Source: Pseudomonadota bacterium (GTDB lineage: Bacteria > Pseudomonadota > Gammaproteobacteria > Burkholderiales > Thiobacteraceae). Taken from it: a stretch of DNA of 39,973 bases. Below the pieces are notes generated by a model. The model searched no databases. It was not told where the DNA came from and saw nothing but the letters and a program-made list of their open reading frames with translations. Below, piece after piece: positions 14,616-22,970 of the stretch (the stretch's first letter is position 1; each line of letters begins with the position of its first letter). The position numbers and the translations under genes are program-made. Location: NCBI GenBank assembly GCA_021812385.1, contig JAKANO010000023.1, positions 1 through 39,973 on the forward strand. The letters run 5' to 3'.

Positions 14616-14772
14616 TTAACCGCCAAGGCGCCAAGAGCGCCAAGAAAAGCAAAAATCCTTACCACAGAGATCACAGAGCACACAGAGATTCCGGGTTTGC
14701 TTTTCTCTGTGCCCTCTGTGATCTCTGTGGCAAAAAAAGATTTTCTTGGCGCTCTTGGCGTCTTGGCGGTTA
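14616..14772. repeat. Long inverted-repeat element, copy A, with a second nested palindrome
   Basis: Outer arms (14616-14648 and 14741-14772) are built from CCGCCAAG, CGCCAAG and GCGCCAAG blocks and pair almost fully. Inside, 14662-14687 and 14705-14730 (CCACAGAGATCACAGAG type) pair at about 24 of 26 positions. Related outer arms occur at 20526-20640 and 28610-28736. Confidence 0.9.
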
Positions 14773-14791
14773 GACGCATTGTTTTTGCGCT

Positions 14792-16300
14792 TTATTTCCG
14801 CGCATCGAAGCGCCGATACTGGATTGCTTCCGCGATGTGCGCGCTTTGCACTTGTTCCGCGCGCGCCAAGTCGGCGATGCTGCGCGCCACTTTGAGGATG
14901 CGGTGATAGGCGCGCGCCGATAGGTTGAAGCGGCTGATGGCTTGCTTCAGCAGGGTTTCACCCGCCGCATCCGGGGCGCAGTAGCGGTCGATTTCCTTGC
15001 TGTCCAAGAGATGGTTGGGCTTGCCTTGGCGCGCCCATTGCCGGTCGCGCGCGGCTTGCACGCGGGCTTGGATCGTGGTGGACTCCTCGCCCGTCGCGGC
15101 GGCCGTGAGTTCGGCTTGCGGCAGGGGCGGCACTTCGATTTGCAAATCGATGCGATCCAGCAGCGGCCCGGAAATTTTCGAGCGATAGCGCGCCACTTGA
15201 TCCGGCGTGCAGCGGCAGCGCCCCCCGATATTACCGGTATCGCCGAGATAGCCGCAGGGGCAGGGGTTCATGGCGGCGATGAGTTGAAAGCGCGCCGGAT
15301 ATTCGGCCTGCTGCGCCGCGCGCGAGATGTGGATGCGCCCCGATTCCAAGGGTTCGCGCAGCACTTCCAAAACCTTGCGGTCGAATTCGGGTAGCTCGTC
15401 CAAAAATAAAACGCCGTGGTGCGCCAGCGAAATTTCGCCCGGCTTGGCCTGGCTGCCGCCGCCGACCAAGGCCACGGCGGAAGCGGTGTGATGCGGCGCG
15501 CGAAACGGGCGGCGTTGCCATTGTTCCAATTTGAAGCCGCGGCTGCCGAGCGATTGCAGCGCCGCCGACTCCAGCGCTTCGGCTTGGGTCATGCTGGGCA
15601 GGATGCCGGGCAGGCGCGCGGCGAGCATGGATTTGCCGGTGCCGGGCGGGCCGCTCATCAGCACGCTATGGCCGCCGGCGGCGGCGACTTCGAGCGCGCG
15701 CTTGGCGTGGGTCTGGCCTTTGACTTCGGAAAAATCCGGGTAGGCGGCTGGCAGCACTACGGCTTGCGCATCGTAACGCTGCAAGGTCTCAATGCCGGCG
15801 AAATGCGCGCAAACTTGTAACAGGCTGTCCGCCGGATAAACTTGCGCTTCGTCCACCAAGGCGGCTTCGGCGGCATTTTCTTGCGGCAATATAAACGCGC
15901 GGCCGTCTCGCGCCGCCTTGTAAGTCATGGCCAAGGCGCCGCGCACCCGGCGCAGTTGGCCGGTCAAGGCCAGCTCGCCGGCGAATTCGTATTGGTCGAG
16001 TTGGTCTGCGGGGATTTGCCCGGAAGCGGCGAGAATGCCGAGCGCGATGGGCAAATCGTAGCGTCCGCCTTCCTTGGGCAAATCGGCGGGCGCGAGATTG
16101 ACGGTAATGCGCCGCGCCGGAAATTCGAAGCGCGCATTGAGCAAAGCGGCGCGCACCCGGTCGCGCGCTTCCTTCACTTCCGCCTCCGGCAGGCCGACGA
16201 TGGTGAACGCGGGTAGGCCGTTGGCCAAGTGCGTTTCCACCGTCACCAGCGGCGCATCCATGCCGGACAGCGCGCGGCTGTAGAGAACGGCTAAGCTCAT
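14792..16300 (-). CDS. comM: YifB/ComM family magnesium-chelatase-like AAA+ ATPase
   Basis: The 502-residue protein starts MSLAVLYSRALSGMDAPLV, typical for the family. It has the N-terminal Lon-protease-like domain (ITVNLAPADLPKEGGRYDLPIAL), Walker A GPPGTGKSMLA, the Walker B LFLDELPEF and a C-terminal domain with LSARAYHRILKVARSIADL. A cysteine-rich MNPCPCGYLGD segment is also conserved. ComM is a hexameric helicase that drives branch migration during integration of DNA in natural transformation; broader roles are possible. The gene follows ubiK with a 16-base gap, a pairing often seen in betaproteobacteria. Confidence 0.95.
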   Translation of the reverse strand: MSLAVLYSRALSGMDAPLVTVETHLANGLPAFTIVGLPEAEVKEARDRVRAALLNARFEFPARRITVNLAPADLPKEGGRYDLPIALGILAASGQIPADQLDQYEFAGELALTGQLRRVRGALAMTYKAARDGRAFILPQENAAEAALVDEAQVYPADSLLQVCAHFAGIETLQRYDAQAVVLPAAYPDFSEVKGQTHAKRALEVAAAGGHSVLMSGPPGTGKSMLAARLPGILPSMTQAEALESAALQSLGSRGFKLEQWQRRPFRAPHHTASAVALVGGGSQAKPGEISLAHHGVLFLDELPEFDRKVLEVLREPLESGRIHISRAAQQAEYPARFQLIAAMNPCPCGYLGDTGNIGGRCRCTPDQVARYRSKISGPLLDRIDLQIEVPPLPQAELTAAATGEESTTIQARVQAARDRQWARQGKPNHLLDSKEIDRYCAPDAAGETLLKQAISRFNLSARAYHRILKVARSIADLARAEQVQSAHIAEAIQYRRFDARK

Positions 16301-16316
16301 TTTCAGGTGGCGGGCG

Positions 16317-16577
16317 TCAGGCGACGGGTTCGTGCGGGTTTCCGACGCCTGACGCCTCCAACGCAGCGACCTTCGCCTCCAGTGCTTCCAGCTTCTCCCG
16401 CGTGCGCAACAACACCGCTTGCTGTACGTCGAATTCTTCGCGCGTGACCAGGTCCAGCTTGGCGAAGACGCTTTGCAATACCGCGCGCAGATTCTTTTCG
16501 ATATCCGCCGCCGGCGATTGGCCCAGTACGTCTTTGAGCTTGGCTGAGACTTCTTCGATGATTTTTTGGTTGAGCAT
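16317..16577 (-). CDS. ubiK: Ubiquinone biosynthesis accessory factor UbiK (BMFP/YqiC family)
   Basis: The 86-residue protein has the family layout: MLNQKIIEEVSAKLKDVLG, a short helix with NLRAVLQSVFAKLDLVTREEFDVQ, then a C-terminal coiled coil (LLRTREKLEALEAKVAALE). UbiK acts with UbiJ to aid the aerobic ubiquinone-synthesis complex. A GAGG sequence lies just upstream of the ATG on the minus strand. It is first in a two-gene unit with comM. Confidence 0.93.
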   Translation of the reverse strand: MLNQKIIEEVSAKLKDVLGQSPAADIEKNLRAVLQSVFAKLDLVTREEFDVQQAVLLRTREKLEALEAKVAALEASGVGNPHEPVA

Positions 16578-16684
16578 GACGCCTCTTATGTAGAGAAGGA
16601 AAAGGCGCCCAGTTTATCAAATACTGGCTGCTGCATACGTTTGGCATTTTTTCCATGCAGCGCGCGCGGAACCCAGCCCTTGTT

Positions 16685-16712
16685 TGGTGCGTTGCAATAA
16701 AGGCACGCACCA
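16685..16712 (+). promoter_or_regulatory. Possible NtrC half-sites
   Basis: TGGTGC (16685-16690) and GCACCA (16707-16712) are complementary half-sites of the NtrC consensus, but they are spaced wider than the usual TGCAC-N7-GTGCA layout. They lie about 75-100 bases upstream of the sigma-54 promoter. The position is right; the spacing is not, so support is weak. Confidence 0.3.
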
Positions 16713-16783
16713 GCGCAGAGCACGCCTTTTCGAGGGAAAATAGGGTTAACTACTATCGCATTGAAAAAAAACATAAAAATTTC

Positions 16784-16799
16784 TGGCACGGTCTATGCT
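16784..16799 (+). promoter_or_regulatory. Sigma-54 promoter of the porin-glnK-amtB operon
   Basis: TGGCACGGTCTATGCT matches the -24 box perfectly (TGGCACG) and has TGCT in the -12 box with correct GG-N10-GC spacing. It lies 50 bases before the porin ATG. Nitrogen-starvation control through RpoN and NtrC is known for glnK-amtB in proteobacteria. Confidence 0.75.
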
Positions 16800-16849
16800 G
16801 TATGAGCAATGCCAGACTTTTCTTTGTAACTTTTTAAGGGGAAATTAGC

Positions 16850-17728
16850 ATGACTAAACTCAAACCAATCGCATTACTCATCAGCCTTTCTACGCTTGGT
16901 CTTAGTGCCGCAACGTTTGCCGCAGATGAACCGGCCTCTCCACACACCCTGACCGCCAACGTTGGCTTGTATAGCCAATACGTGTTCCGCGGCCTGACGC
17001 AAACTAATGAAGAACCGGCCATTCAAGGCGGTTTTGATTATGCGCACAGCAGCGGCTTTTACCTGGGTACTTGGGGCTCCAACATCAGCTGGTTACGCGA
17101 GAACTTGACTGGCTCAACACCGTCCAGCACTTACAAGTCGGGCGGCAGCGTGGAACTGGATTTCTACGGCGGCTATAAAGGCAGCGTGGGTGATTTCGGC
17201 TACGACGTGGGTTTGTTGCAATATTACTACCCCGGCGATGTCAATACCGGATTCCTTAAAGCCAATACCTTGGAAGCTTATGCTGCGGGCAGTTGGAAGT
17301 GGTTCACGGTGAAATATTCGCATGCCCTTAGCAACCATGTGTTCGGTGTTAACGATGCACGCGGCACGTCTTACCTTGACCTCTCCGCTGCTGTGCCGAT
17401 CGCCGAAACTGGTTTGACCGTAGGCTTGCATTACGGCATGCAAACATATGACGGCAAAGACCCAATCAACACCAATGGCGCCAGCAATGATGCGCTGTAT
17501 TCCTACGACGACTACAAGATCAGCCTAGCCTATGACATGAGTAAGGCGAGCAAGACCTTCTCCGGCATGACGGTGGGTGTGGCGTATACCGATACCAGCA
17601 GTGCCAACACTTGCGGCTATGGTGCGTCAACGCAGTCCGGCAGTGTCAATGGCGCAGCTTGCACGGGCGTATTTCCAAAAAATATCGCTAATGGCCAAAC
17701 TACTGTATGGGTTTCCAAATCCTTCTAA
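16850..17728 (+). CDS. TorF-family putative porin (gcw_chp family outer-membrane protein)
   Basis: The 292-residue protein has a signal peptide cut near ATFA-ADE (residue 24). It shows the family signature LTANVGLYSQYVFRGLTQT at the start of the barrel, alternating aromatic beta-strand residues, a repeated GLHYGMQTYDGKD segment and a C-terminal WVSKSF ending in Phe, as expected for outer-membrane beta-barrels. The ATG follows AAGGGGAAATTAGC. It is the first gene after a sigma-54 promoter and lies 18 bases from glnK, so it is likely induced by nitrogen limitation. The obvious guess is a diffusion channel for a nitrogen compound; that is inference. Confidence 0.88.
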   Translation: MTKLKPIALLISLSTLGLSAATFAADEPASPHTLTANVGLYSQYVFRGLTQTNEEPAIQGGFDYAHSSGFYLGTWGSNISWLRENLTGSTPSSTYKSGGSVELDFYGGYKGSVGDFGYDVGLLQYYYPGDVNTGFLKANTLEAYAAGSWKWFTVKYSHALSNHVFGVNDARGTSYLDLSAAVPIAETGLTVGLHYGMQTYDGKDPINTNGASNDALYSYDDYKISLAYDMSKASKTFSGMTVGVAYTDTSSANTCGYGASTQSGSVNGAACTGVFPKNIANGQTTVWVSKSF

Positions 17729-18085
<357 letters not shown>

Positions 18086-18095
18086 GGAGAACAAC

Positions 18096-19622
18096 ATGAA
18101 GCATTGGATTGCTCTAATAGCCCTATTGGGGACATTCGGATTGGCAAGTCCGTCAATGGCGGATGATAAGCCGGCTGAAGCTGCGCCGGCTGTCACGGCC
18201 CCCGCAGCTGCACCGGCGCCAGCCGCGGCGGCTGCGCCCGCTACTGCGGCTCCGGCTGCTGCGGCCCCTGCCGCTGCTGCCCCCGCCCCGGCACCGACCC
18301 CGAACAAGGGCGACGTGTCCTGGATGCTGGTGTCCACGCTGCTGGTGTTGATGATGGCGATACCGGGTCTCGCGCTGTTCTACGGCGGACTGGTACGCAC
18401 CAAGAACACCTTGTCGGTGCTGATGCAGGTGATGGTGACCTTCTCCTTGATTTCCGTGCTGTGGGCCCTTTACGGCTACAGCCTGGCGTTCACCGAGGGC
18501 AACGCTTTCATCGGCGGTTTCAGCCGGTTGTTCATGAATGGCATGTTCGACGCGAACGCCGGCACCATGGCCATGGGTGCGACCTTCAGCAAGGGCGTGG
18601 TCATTCCCGAGCTGTTATTCGCAGCGTTCCAGGCCACGTTCGCCGCCATTACCTGCGCGCTGATCGTGGGCGCCATTGCCGAGCGCATGAAGTTCTCCGC
18701 CGTGCTGTTGTTCATGGTGCTGTGGTTCACCTTGAGCTACCTGCCGGTCGCGCACATGGTGTGGTTCTGGATGGGCCCGGATGCTTACACCGGCAAAGAA
18801 GTAGTTGACGCGATGAACGCCAAGGCCGGCTTGCTCTGGCAGTGGGGCGCGCTCGACTTCGCGGGCGGCACCGTGGTGCACATCAACGCCGGTGTTGCTG
18901 GTCTGGTGGGTGCGATCATGCTGGGCAAGCGCATCGGTTACGGAAAAGAAGCCATGCCTCCGCATAACCTGACCATGACCATGATCGGCGCTTCCATGCT
19001 GTGGGTGGGCTGGTTCGGCTTCAACGCGGGTTCTGCCCTGGAAGCGGGCAACTCCGCAGTGCTGGCGTTCTTTAACACCTTCCTCGCAACGGCTGGCGCA
19101 GTCATGTCCTGGACCTTCGCCGAGTGGATGATCAAAGGCAAACCCTCCATGCTGGGTGCGGCTTCCGGTGCGGTTGCAGGTCTGGTTGCGATCACCCCGG
19201 CTGCCGGTAACGTCGGCATGATGGGCGGTCTGGCGATCGGCTTGATCGCGGGTGTGGTCTGCTTGTGGGGCGTGACGGGTCTGAAGAAGATCCTGGGCGC
19301 GGACGACTCGCTGGACGTATTCGGCGTGCACGGCCTCGGCGGTATCTTGGGCGCGCTGTTGACGGGCGTGTTCAATAACCAAGCCTTGGGTGGCCCGGGC
19401 CTGGTTACCGACTGGGTCACTGCTACAGTGGGCTCGGTCTCGATCATGGATCAGGTGTGGATCCAGGCTAAAGCGGTGGGTGTCACGGTGGTGTGGTCGG
19501 CAGTCGCGGCCTTCATCTCCTACAAGATCGTCGATCTGCTCATCGGTCTGCGCGTAGCGGAAGACAAAGAGCGCGAAGGTCTGGATGTGACCGAGCACGG
19601 CGAACGTGCCTACACCATGTAA
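18096..19622 (+). CDS. amtB: Ammonium transporter AmtB with long Ala/Pro-rich linker
   Basis: From the ATG at 18096 (ATAAGGAGAACAAC upstream) the protein has 508 residues. A signal peptide ends near SMA-DDK (residue 23). About 45 residues made almost only of Ala and Pro follow before the first membrane helix at DVSWMLVSTLLVLMMAIPG. Eleven helices with the conserved pore histidines follow (VAHMVWFWMGPD and VFGVHGLGGILGALLTGVF), ending with a cytoplasmic tail carrying HGERAYTM. The family moves ammonium across the inner membrane and is blocked by GlnK. The linker would sit on the periplasmic side, and its length is unusual. Confidence 0.95.
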   Translation: MKHWIALIALLGTFGLASPSMADDKPAEAAPAVTAPAAAPAPAAAAAPATAAPAAAAPAAAAPAPAPTPNKGDVSWMLVSTLLVLMMAIPGLALFYGGLVRTKNTLSVLMQVMVTFSLISVLWALYGYSLAFTEGNAFIGGFSRLFMNGMFDANAGTMAMGATFSKGVVIPELLFAAFQATFAAITCALIVGAIAERMKFSAVLLFMVLWFTLSYLPVAHMVWFWMGPDAYTGKEVVDAMNAKAGLLWQWGALDFAGGTVVHINAGVAGLVGAIMLGKRIGYGKEAMPPHNLTMTMIGASMLWVGWFGFNAGSALEAGNSAVLAFFNTFLATAGAVMSWTFAEWMIKGKPSMLGAASGAVAGLVAITPAAGNVGMMGGLAIGLIAGVVCLWGVTGLKKILGADDSLDVFGVHGLGGILGALLTGVFNNQALGGPGLVTDWVTATVGSVSIMDQVWIQAKAVGVTVVWSAVAAFISYKIVDLLIGLRVAEDKEREGLDVTEHGERAYTM

Positions 19623-19659
19623 ACGATTATCTCCTCCTTCCAAGTAATTGGAACTTTAC

Positions 19660-19686
19660 GGGGCGCTTTCGGGCGCCCCTTTTTTT
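19660..19686 (+). terminator. Rho-independent terminator of the glnK-amtB operon
   Basis: GGGGCGC (19660-19666), a six-base loop and GCGCCCC (19673-19679) are followed by seven T residues. It begins 37 bases past the amtB stop. Confidence 0.92.
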
Positions 19687-19689
19687 ACC

Positions 19690-20457
19690 CTAAGAAAATA
19701 CCTCCGCTGCGATCTCGCGCAGCTTGGGTACGGCCAGTCCGGCCTGGTTCGCGAAGCCTAAATTGCGCTTGAGACGATCCGGCGCGCTGCGGCCGCAGCA
19801 AGCATGTTGCGGGTCTGCCTCGAAGGCTTCGAGCATGCCATCGAGCAATTTTGCGCGGTCGTGTTTATGCGCGGTGAGCCAGTCCTGGATATCCATCACC
19901 TCCTGGGCGACTGCGCTTGCCAGGGTGCGGTGATGTGCCCATAACGCGCCTACGTTGCCGCCGGTCTTGATGCCGGCGATGTTGCTGGTGAGGATATAGA
20001 CGTTCTTGCGCACCAATTCGTACAGCAGTTGCTCGGCGCGATCCACGCTGCGCGCGGGAATGTCGATGGCGCTGAGCGCGGCGCAAATGAGCTGCGCTTG
20101 CGGTCCATACACCGGGGTAGGGATCAGGGGCTTGCTCTCGGCGCCTTTCTTTTTTTCGAACCATACGGCGGCCACCGTGGGATTGCGGATCTGGTGCGAT
20201 TCCCAATCGCGCGGCAAGAGTTCGTTTTGAATTAAGGCGACGCGGTCGCGCCAGGTTGCGGGCAGCGCGGCGAGCACCGCGTGCAAATCCGCTTCCGCCA
20301 CCGCGATGAGCACGCACAGCGGCTGGGGATAGGCGGCGGCGATGTGCAGCATGTCGTCGTGGCGGTTCACCGGCACGATGGGATAGCCCGTGCGCAACAG
20401 GCCGCCGGCAAATACGCGCCCCAACTGGCCTAGACCGATAATCACGATAGTGCGCAT
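19690..20457 (-). CDS. Rossmann-fold NAD(P)-binding protein of unknown function
   Basis: The start chosen is the ATG at 20457, giving 255 residues that open MRTIVIIGLGQLGRVFAGG, a clear GxGxxG dinucleotide fold. The longer frame to 20589 runs into the repeat element upstream. The layout (Rossmann domain, then a helical C-terminal domain with HHRTLASAVAQEVMDIQ) recalls 2-dehydropantoate 2-reductase-like enzymes, but I do not recognise the catalytic residues. The C-terminus has HACCGRSAPDRLKRNLGFA. It is divergent from gshA, with a long inverted repeat between them. Function unassigned. Confidence 0.8.
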   Translation of the reverse strand: MRTIVIIGLGQLGRVFAGGLLRTGYPIVPVNRHDDMLHIAAAYPQPLCVLIAVAEADLHAVLAALPATWRDRVALIQNELLPRDWESHQIRNPTVAAVWFEKKKGAESKPLIPTPVYGPQAQLICAALSAIDIPARSVDRAEQLLYELVRKNVYILTSNIAGIKTGGNVGALWAHHRTLASAVAQEVMDIQDWLTAHKHDRAKLLDGMLEAFEADPQHACCGRSAPDRLKRNLGFANQAGLAVPKLREIAAEVFS

Positions 20458-20525
20458 AATCCCTCCGATCAAAAGCGGCATCTTAGCAAGACTGATGAAA
20501 CATGTAGTGAAGCAAAAGAACGTTT

Positions 20526-20640
20526 GAACCGCCAAGACGCCAAGAGCGCCAAGAGCGCCAAGATAAAAGTGCAAAAAAGAAAATCGCAAACGCGCCTAAT
20601 CTTTTGACTTGCTTGGTGCTCTTGGCGTCTTGGCGGTTAA
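20526..20640. repeat. Long inverted-repeat element, copy B
   Basis: Left arm 20526-20562 contains an extra GAGCGCCAA block compared with the other copies. Right arm 20612-20640 ends CTTGGCGTCTTGGCGGTTAA. The arms are the same as in copies A and C; the interior (about 50 bases) is unrelated. Confidence 0.9.
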
Positions 20641-20705
20641 TGAGCGAAGCATTTCTATCCTTGAAATGCGCTACAATCATTGCCCTTCCCCGACTAAAAT
20701 AAACC

Positions 20706-22001
20706 ATGGTTCCTCATTTAACGACCGCCTTGACCGGCCCCTTGCTGGATATTGAAAAACGCACCCTGGATGCGATGCCGACGATCGAGCATTGGTTTCG
20801 TTCGCAGTGGCAGGAAAACACCGTGCCGTTTTATTGCTCGGTGGACTTGCGCAATTCCGGTTTCAAGCTCGCGCCGGTCGATACCAACTTATTTCCCGGC
20901 GGGTTCAATAATTTGAATCCGCATTTCTTGCCCTTGTGCGTGCTGGCGGCGCAATCGGCGGTGGAAAAGATTTGTCCCGAGGCGCAGCGTTTCCTGCTCA
21001 TCCCCGAAAACCACACGCGCAATATGTTCTATTTGCAAAACGTGGCGGCGCTGCGCTACATCCTGCACCAGGCGGGATTGCATGTGCGCATCGGCACGCT
21101 GCTGCCGGAGATTACCGCGCCGACCAGCATCGATTTGCCCAACGGCGAAAAACTTGTATTGGAGCCCATGATCCGCGAAGGCCGCCGGCTCAAGCTCGAG
21201 GGTTTCGACCCTTGTGCGATCATTCTGAATAACGATTTATCCGCCGGCATACCCCAGATATTGCAAGGCCTGGACCAACCCGTTATTCCGCCGACGCATG
21301 CCGGTTGGTCGACGCGCCTGAAATCGAATCACTTCGCCGCCTATAACGAAGTGGCGGAAAAATTCGCGGCCTTGATCGGCATCGATCCCTGGATCATCAA
21401 TCCGTATTTCGAAACCTGTAGTCGCGTGGATTTTCAGGCGCGAGAAGGCGAGGAATGTTTGGCCGGGCACGTCGCCGATCTGCTCGACTCGATCCGCGCA
21501 AAATACAAAGAACATGGCATCAACGAAGAGCCGTTCGTGATTGTCAAAGCCGATGCCGGTACCTATGGCATGGGGATCATGACCGCCAAATCGCCGGACG
21601 ACGTGCGCGAACTGAACCGCAAGCAGCGCAACAAAATGTCCGTGGTGAAAGAAGGCTTGCAGGTTTCGGACGTGATTATTCAAGAGGGCGTGTACACCTT
21701 CGAGAGCATCAACGCCGCCGTGGCCGAGCCGGTGGTGTACATGATCGACCGCTTCGTGGTCGGCGGTTTCTACCGCGTGCACACCAGTCGCGGCGTGGAT
21801 GAAAACCTCAACGCGCCCGGCATGCATTTCGTGCCGCAGGCGTTCGAGATGCCATGCTCCATGCCGGATTGCGACGATCGCCCGGATGCGCCGCCGAACC
21901 GTTTTTACACCTATGGCGTGGTGGCGCGCTTGGCCTTGCTCGCGGCGTCCTTGGAGCTTTCGCGCACCGACCCACTGAACACCGAAGTCGCCGCCGCTTA
22001 G
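20706..22001 (+). CDS. gshA: Glutamate-cysteine ligase (betaproteobacterial/Acidithiobacillus type)
   Basis: The 431-residue protein matches the gshA class first seen in acidithiobacilli and betaproteobacteria, distinct from the E. coli enzyme: VPFYCSVDLRNSGFKLAPVD near the start, PGGFNNLNP, then VKADAGTYGMGIMTAKSPDD and IQEGVYTFE. It joins glutamate and cysteine using ATP, the first step of glutathione synthesis in the cytoplasm. It is followed after 21 bases by gshB. The window thus encodes the whole two-step pathway. Confidence 0.93.
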   Translation: MVPHLTTALTGPLLDIEKRTLDAMPTIEHWFRSQWQENTVPFYCSVDLRNSGFKLAPVDTNLFPGGFNNLNPHFLPLCVLAAQSAVEKICPEAQRFLLIPENHTRNMFYLQNVAALRYILHQAGLHVRIGTLLPEITAPTSIDLPNGEKLVLEPMIREGRRLKLEGFDPCAIILNNDLSAGIPQILQGLDQPVIPPTHAGWSTRLKSNHFAAYNEVAEKFAALIGIDPWIINPYFETCSRVDFQAREGEECLAGHVADLLDSIRAKYKEHGINEEPFVIVKADAGTYGMGIMTAKSPDDVRELNRKQRNKMSVVKEGLQVSDVIIQEGVYTFESINAAVAEPVVYMIDRFVVGGFYRVHTSRGVDENLNAPGMHFVPQAFEMPCSMPDCDDRPDAPPNRFYTYGVVARLALLAASLELSRTDPLNTEVAAA

Positions 22002-22022
22002 CCATAATAGAAACGGGAGCCG

Positions 22023-22970
22023 ATGCGCCTCGCACTCATTCTCGACCCGCTCGAGCATATCAAGACCTACAAAGACACCAGCTACGCCATCATGCGCGAG
22101 GCGGCAAACCGTGGTCACGAAATCCATGTAATGCAGCAAGGCGATGTCGTGCTGCAAGCCGGTCAGGTCATCGGCTATGCCCGCCGCCTGGAAATGCGGC
22201 AGCACGATCATGCTTGGTATACCTTGAGCGATCCCGTGGCCGAACCCTTGAGCGCCTTCGATGCGGTCTTGATGCGCAAGGACCCGCCGTTCGACATGGA
22301 ATATGTGATCAGCACGTATTTGCTGGAACTGGCCGAAGCGCAGGGCGCGCGCATTCTGAACAAACCGGCATCGATCCGCGATTACAACGAGAAATTGGCG
22401 ATTGCCAAGTTCCCGCAGTTCATGGCGCCGACGCTGGTGACGCGCCAGCCGGAATTGATCCGCGCCTTTATCGGCGAGCACCGCGACGTGATCGTCAAGC
22501 CCTTGGATGCCATGGGCGGCGCCGGGATTTTCCGCATCACTGACGCCGACCCTAATTTAAATGTGATTCTGGAAACCGTGACGGCGCTGGCTAGCCGCAC
22601 GATTATGGCGCAGCGTTATATCCCGGAAATTGCCCAGGGAGATAAGCGTATTTTGATTATCGATGGCGCGCTTGTGCCGTTCGCCTTGGCGCGCATTCCC
22701 AAGCCCGGCGAGACGCGCGGCAATTTGGCGGCGGGCGGAAAAGGTGTGGCGCAAGCGTTGACGGCGCGCGACCGCGAGATTGCCGCGGCGCTCGGGCCAA
22801 CATTGAAAGCAGCGGGTTTGTTCTTGGTCGGCTTGGATGTGATCGGCGACTACCTCACCGAGGTGAATGTCACCAGCCCCACCGGCATGCAGGAGATTGC
22901 CGCGCAGAGCGGTTTCGATGTGGCGGGGATGCTGGTGGATGCCTTGGAGCGTAAAGTCGGTGAGCAGTAA
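22023..22970 (+). CDS. gshB: Glutathione synthetase
   Basis: The 315-residue ATP-grasp protein has MRLALILDPLEHIKTYKDTS at the start, DAVLMRKDPPFDMEYV, NKPASIRDYNEKL, the ATP-grasp segment VIVKPLDAMGGAGIFRI and the closing DVIGDYLTEVNVTSPTG. All are typical of bacterial GshB. It adds glycine to gamma-glutamylcysteine. An AATAGAAACGGGAGCCG ribosome region lies before the ATG. Its end overlaps the probable GTG start of the ApbE gene. Confidence 0.96.
   Translation: MRLALILDPLEHIKTYKDTSYAIMREAANRGHEIHVMQQGDVVLQAGQVIGYARRLEMRQHDHAWYTLSDPVAEPLSAFDAVLMRKDPPFDMEYVISTYLLELAEAQGARILNKPASIRDYNEKLAIAKFPQFMAPTLVTRQPELIRAFIGEHRDVIVKPLDAMGGAGIFRITDADPNLNVILETVTALASRTIMAQRYIPEIAQGDKRILIIDGALVPFALARIPKPGETRGNLAAGGKGVAQALTARDREIAAALGPTLKAAGLFLVGLDVIGDYLTEVNVTSPTGMQEIAAQSGFDVAGMLVDALERKVGEQ

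Noticed and set aside
14616..14772. Repeated CGCCAAG blocks as a possible CRISPR array
   Set aside because: Units face each other as inverted arms, with no regular spacers and no cas genes.
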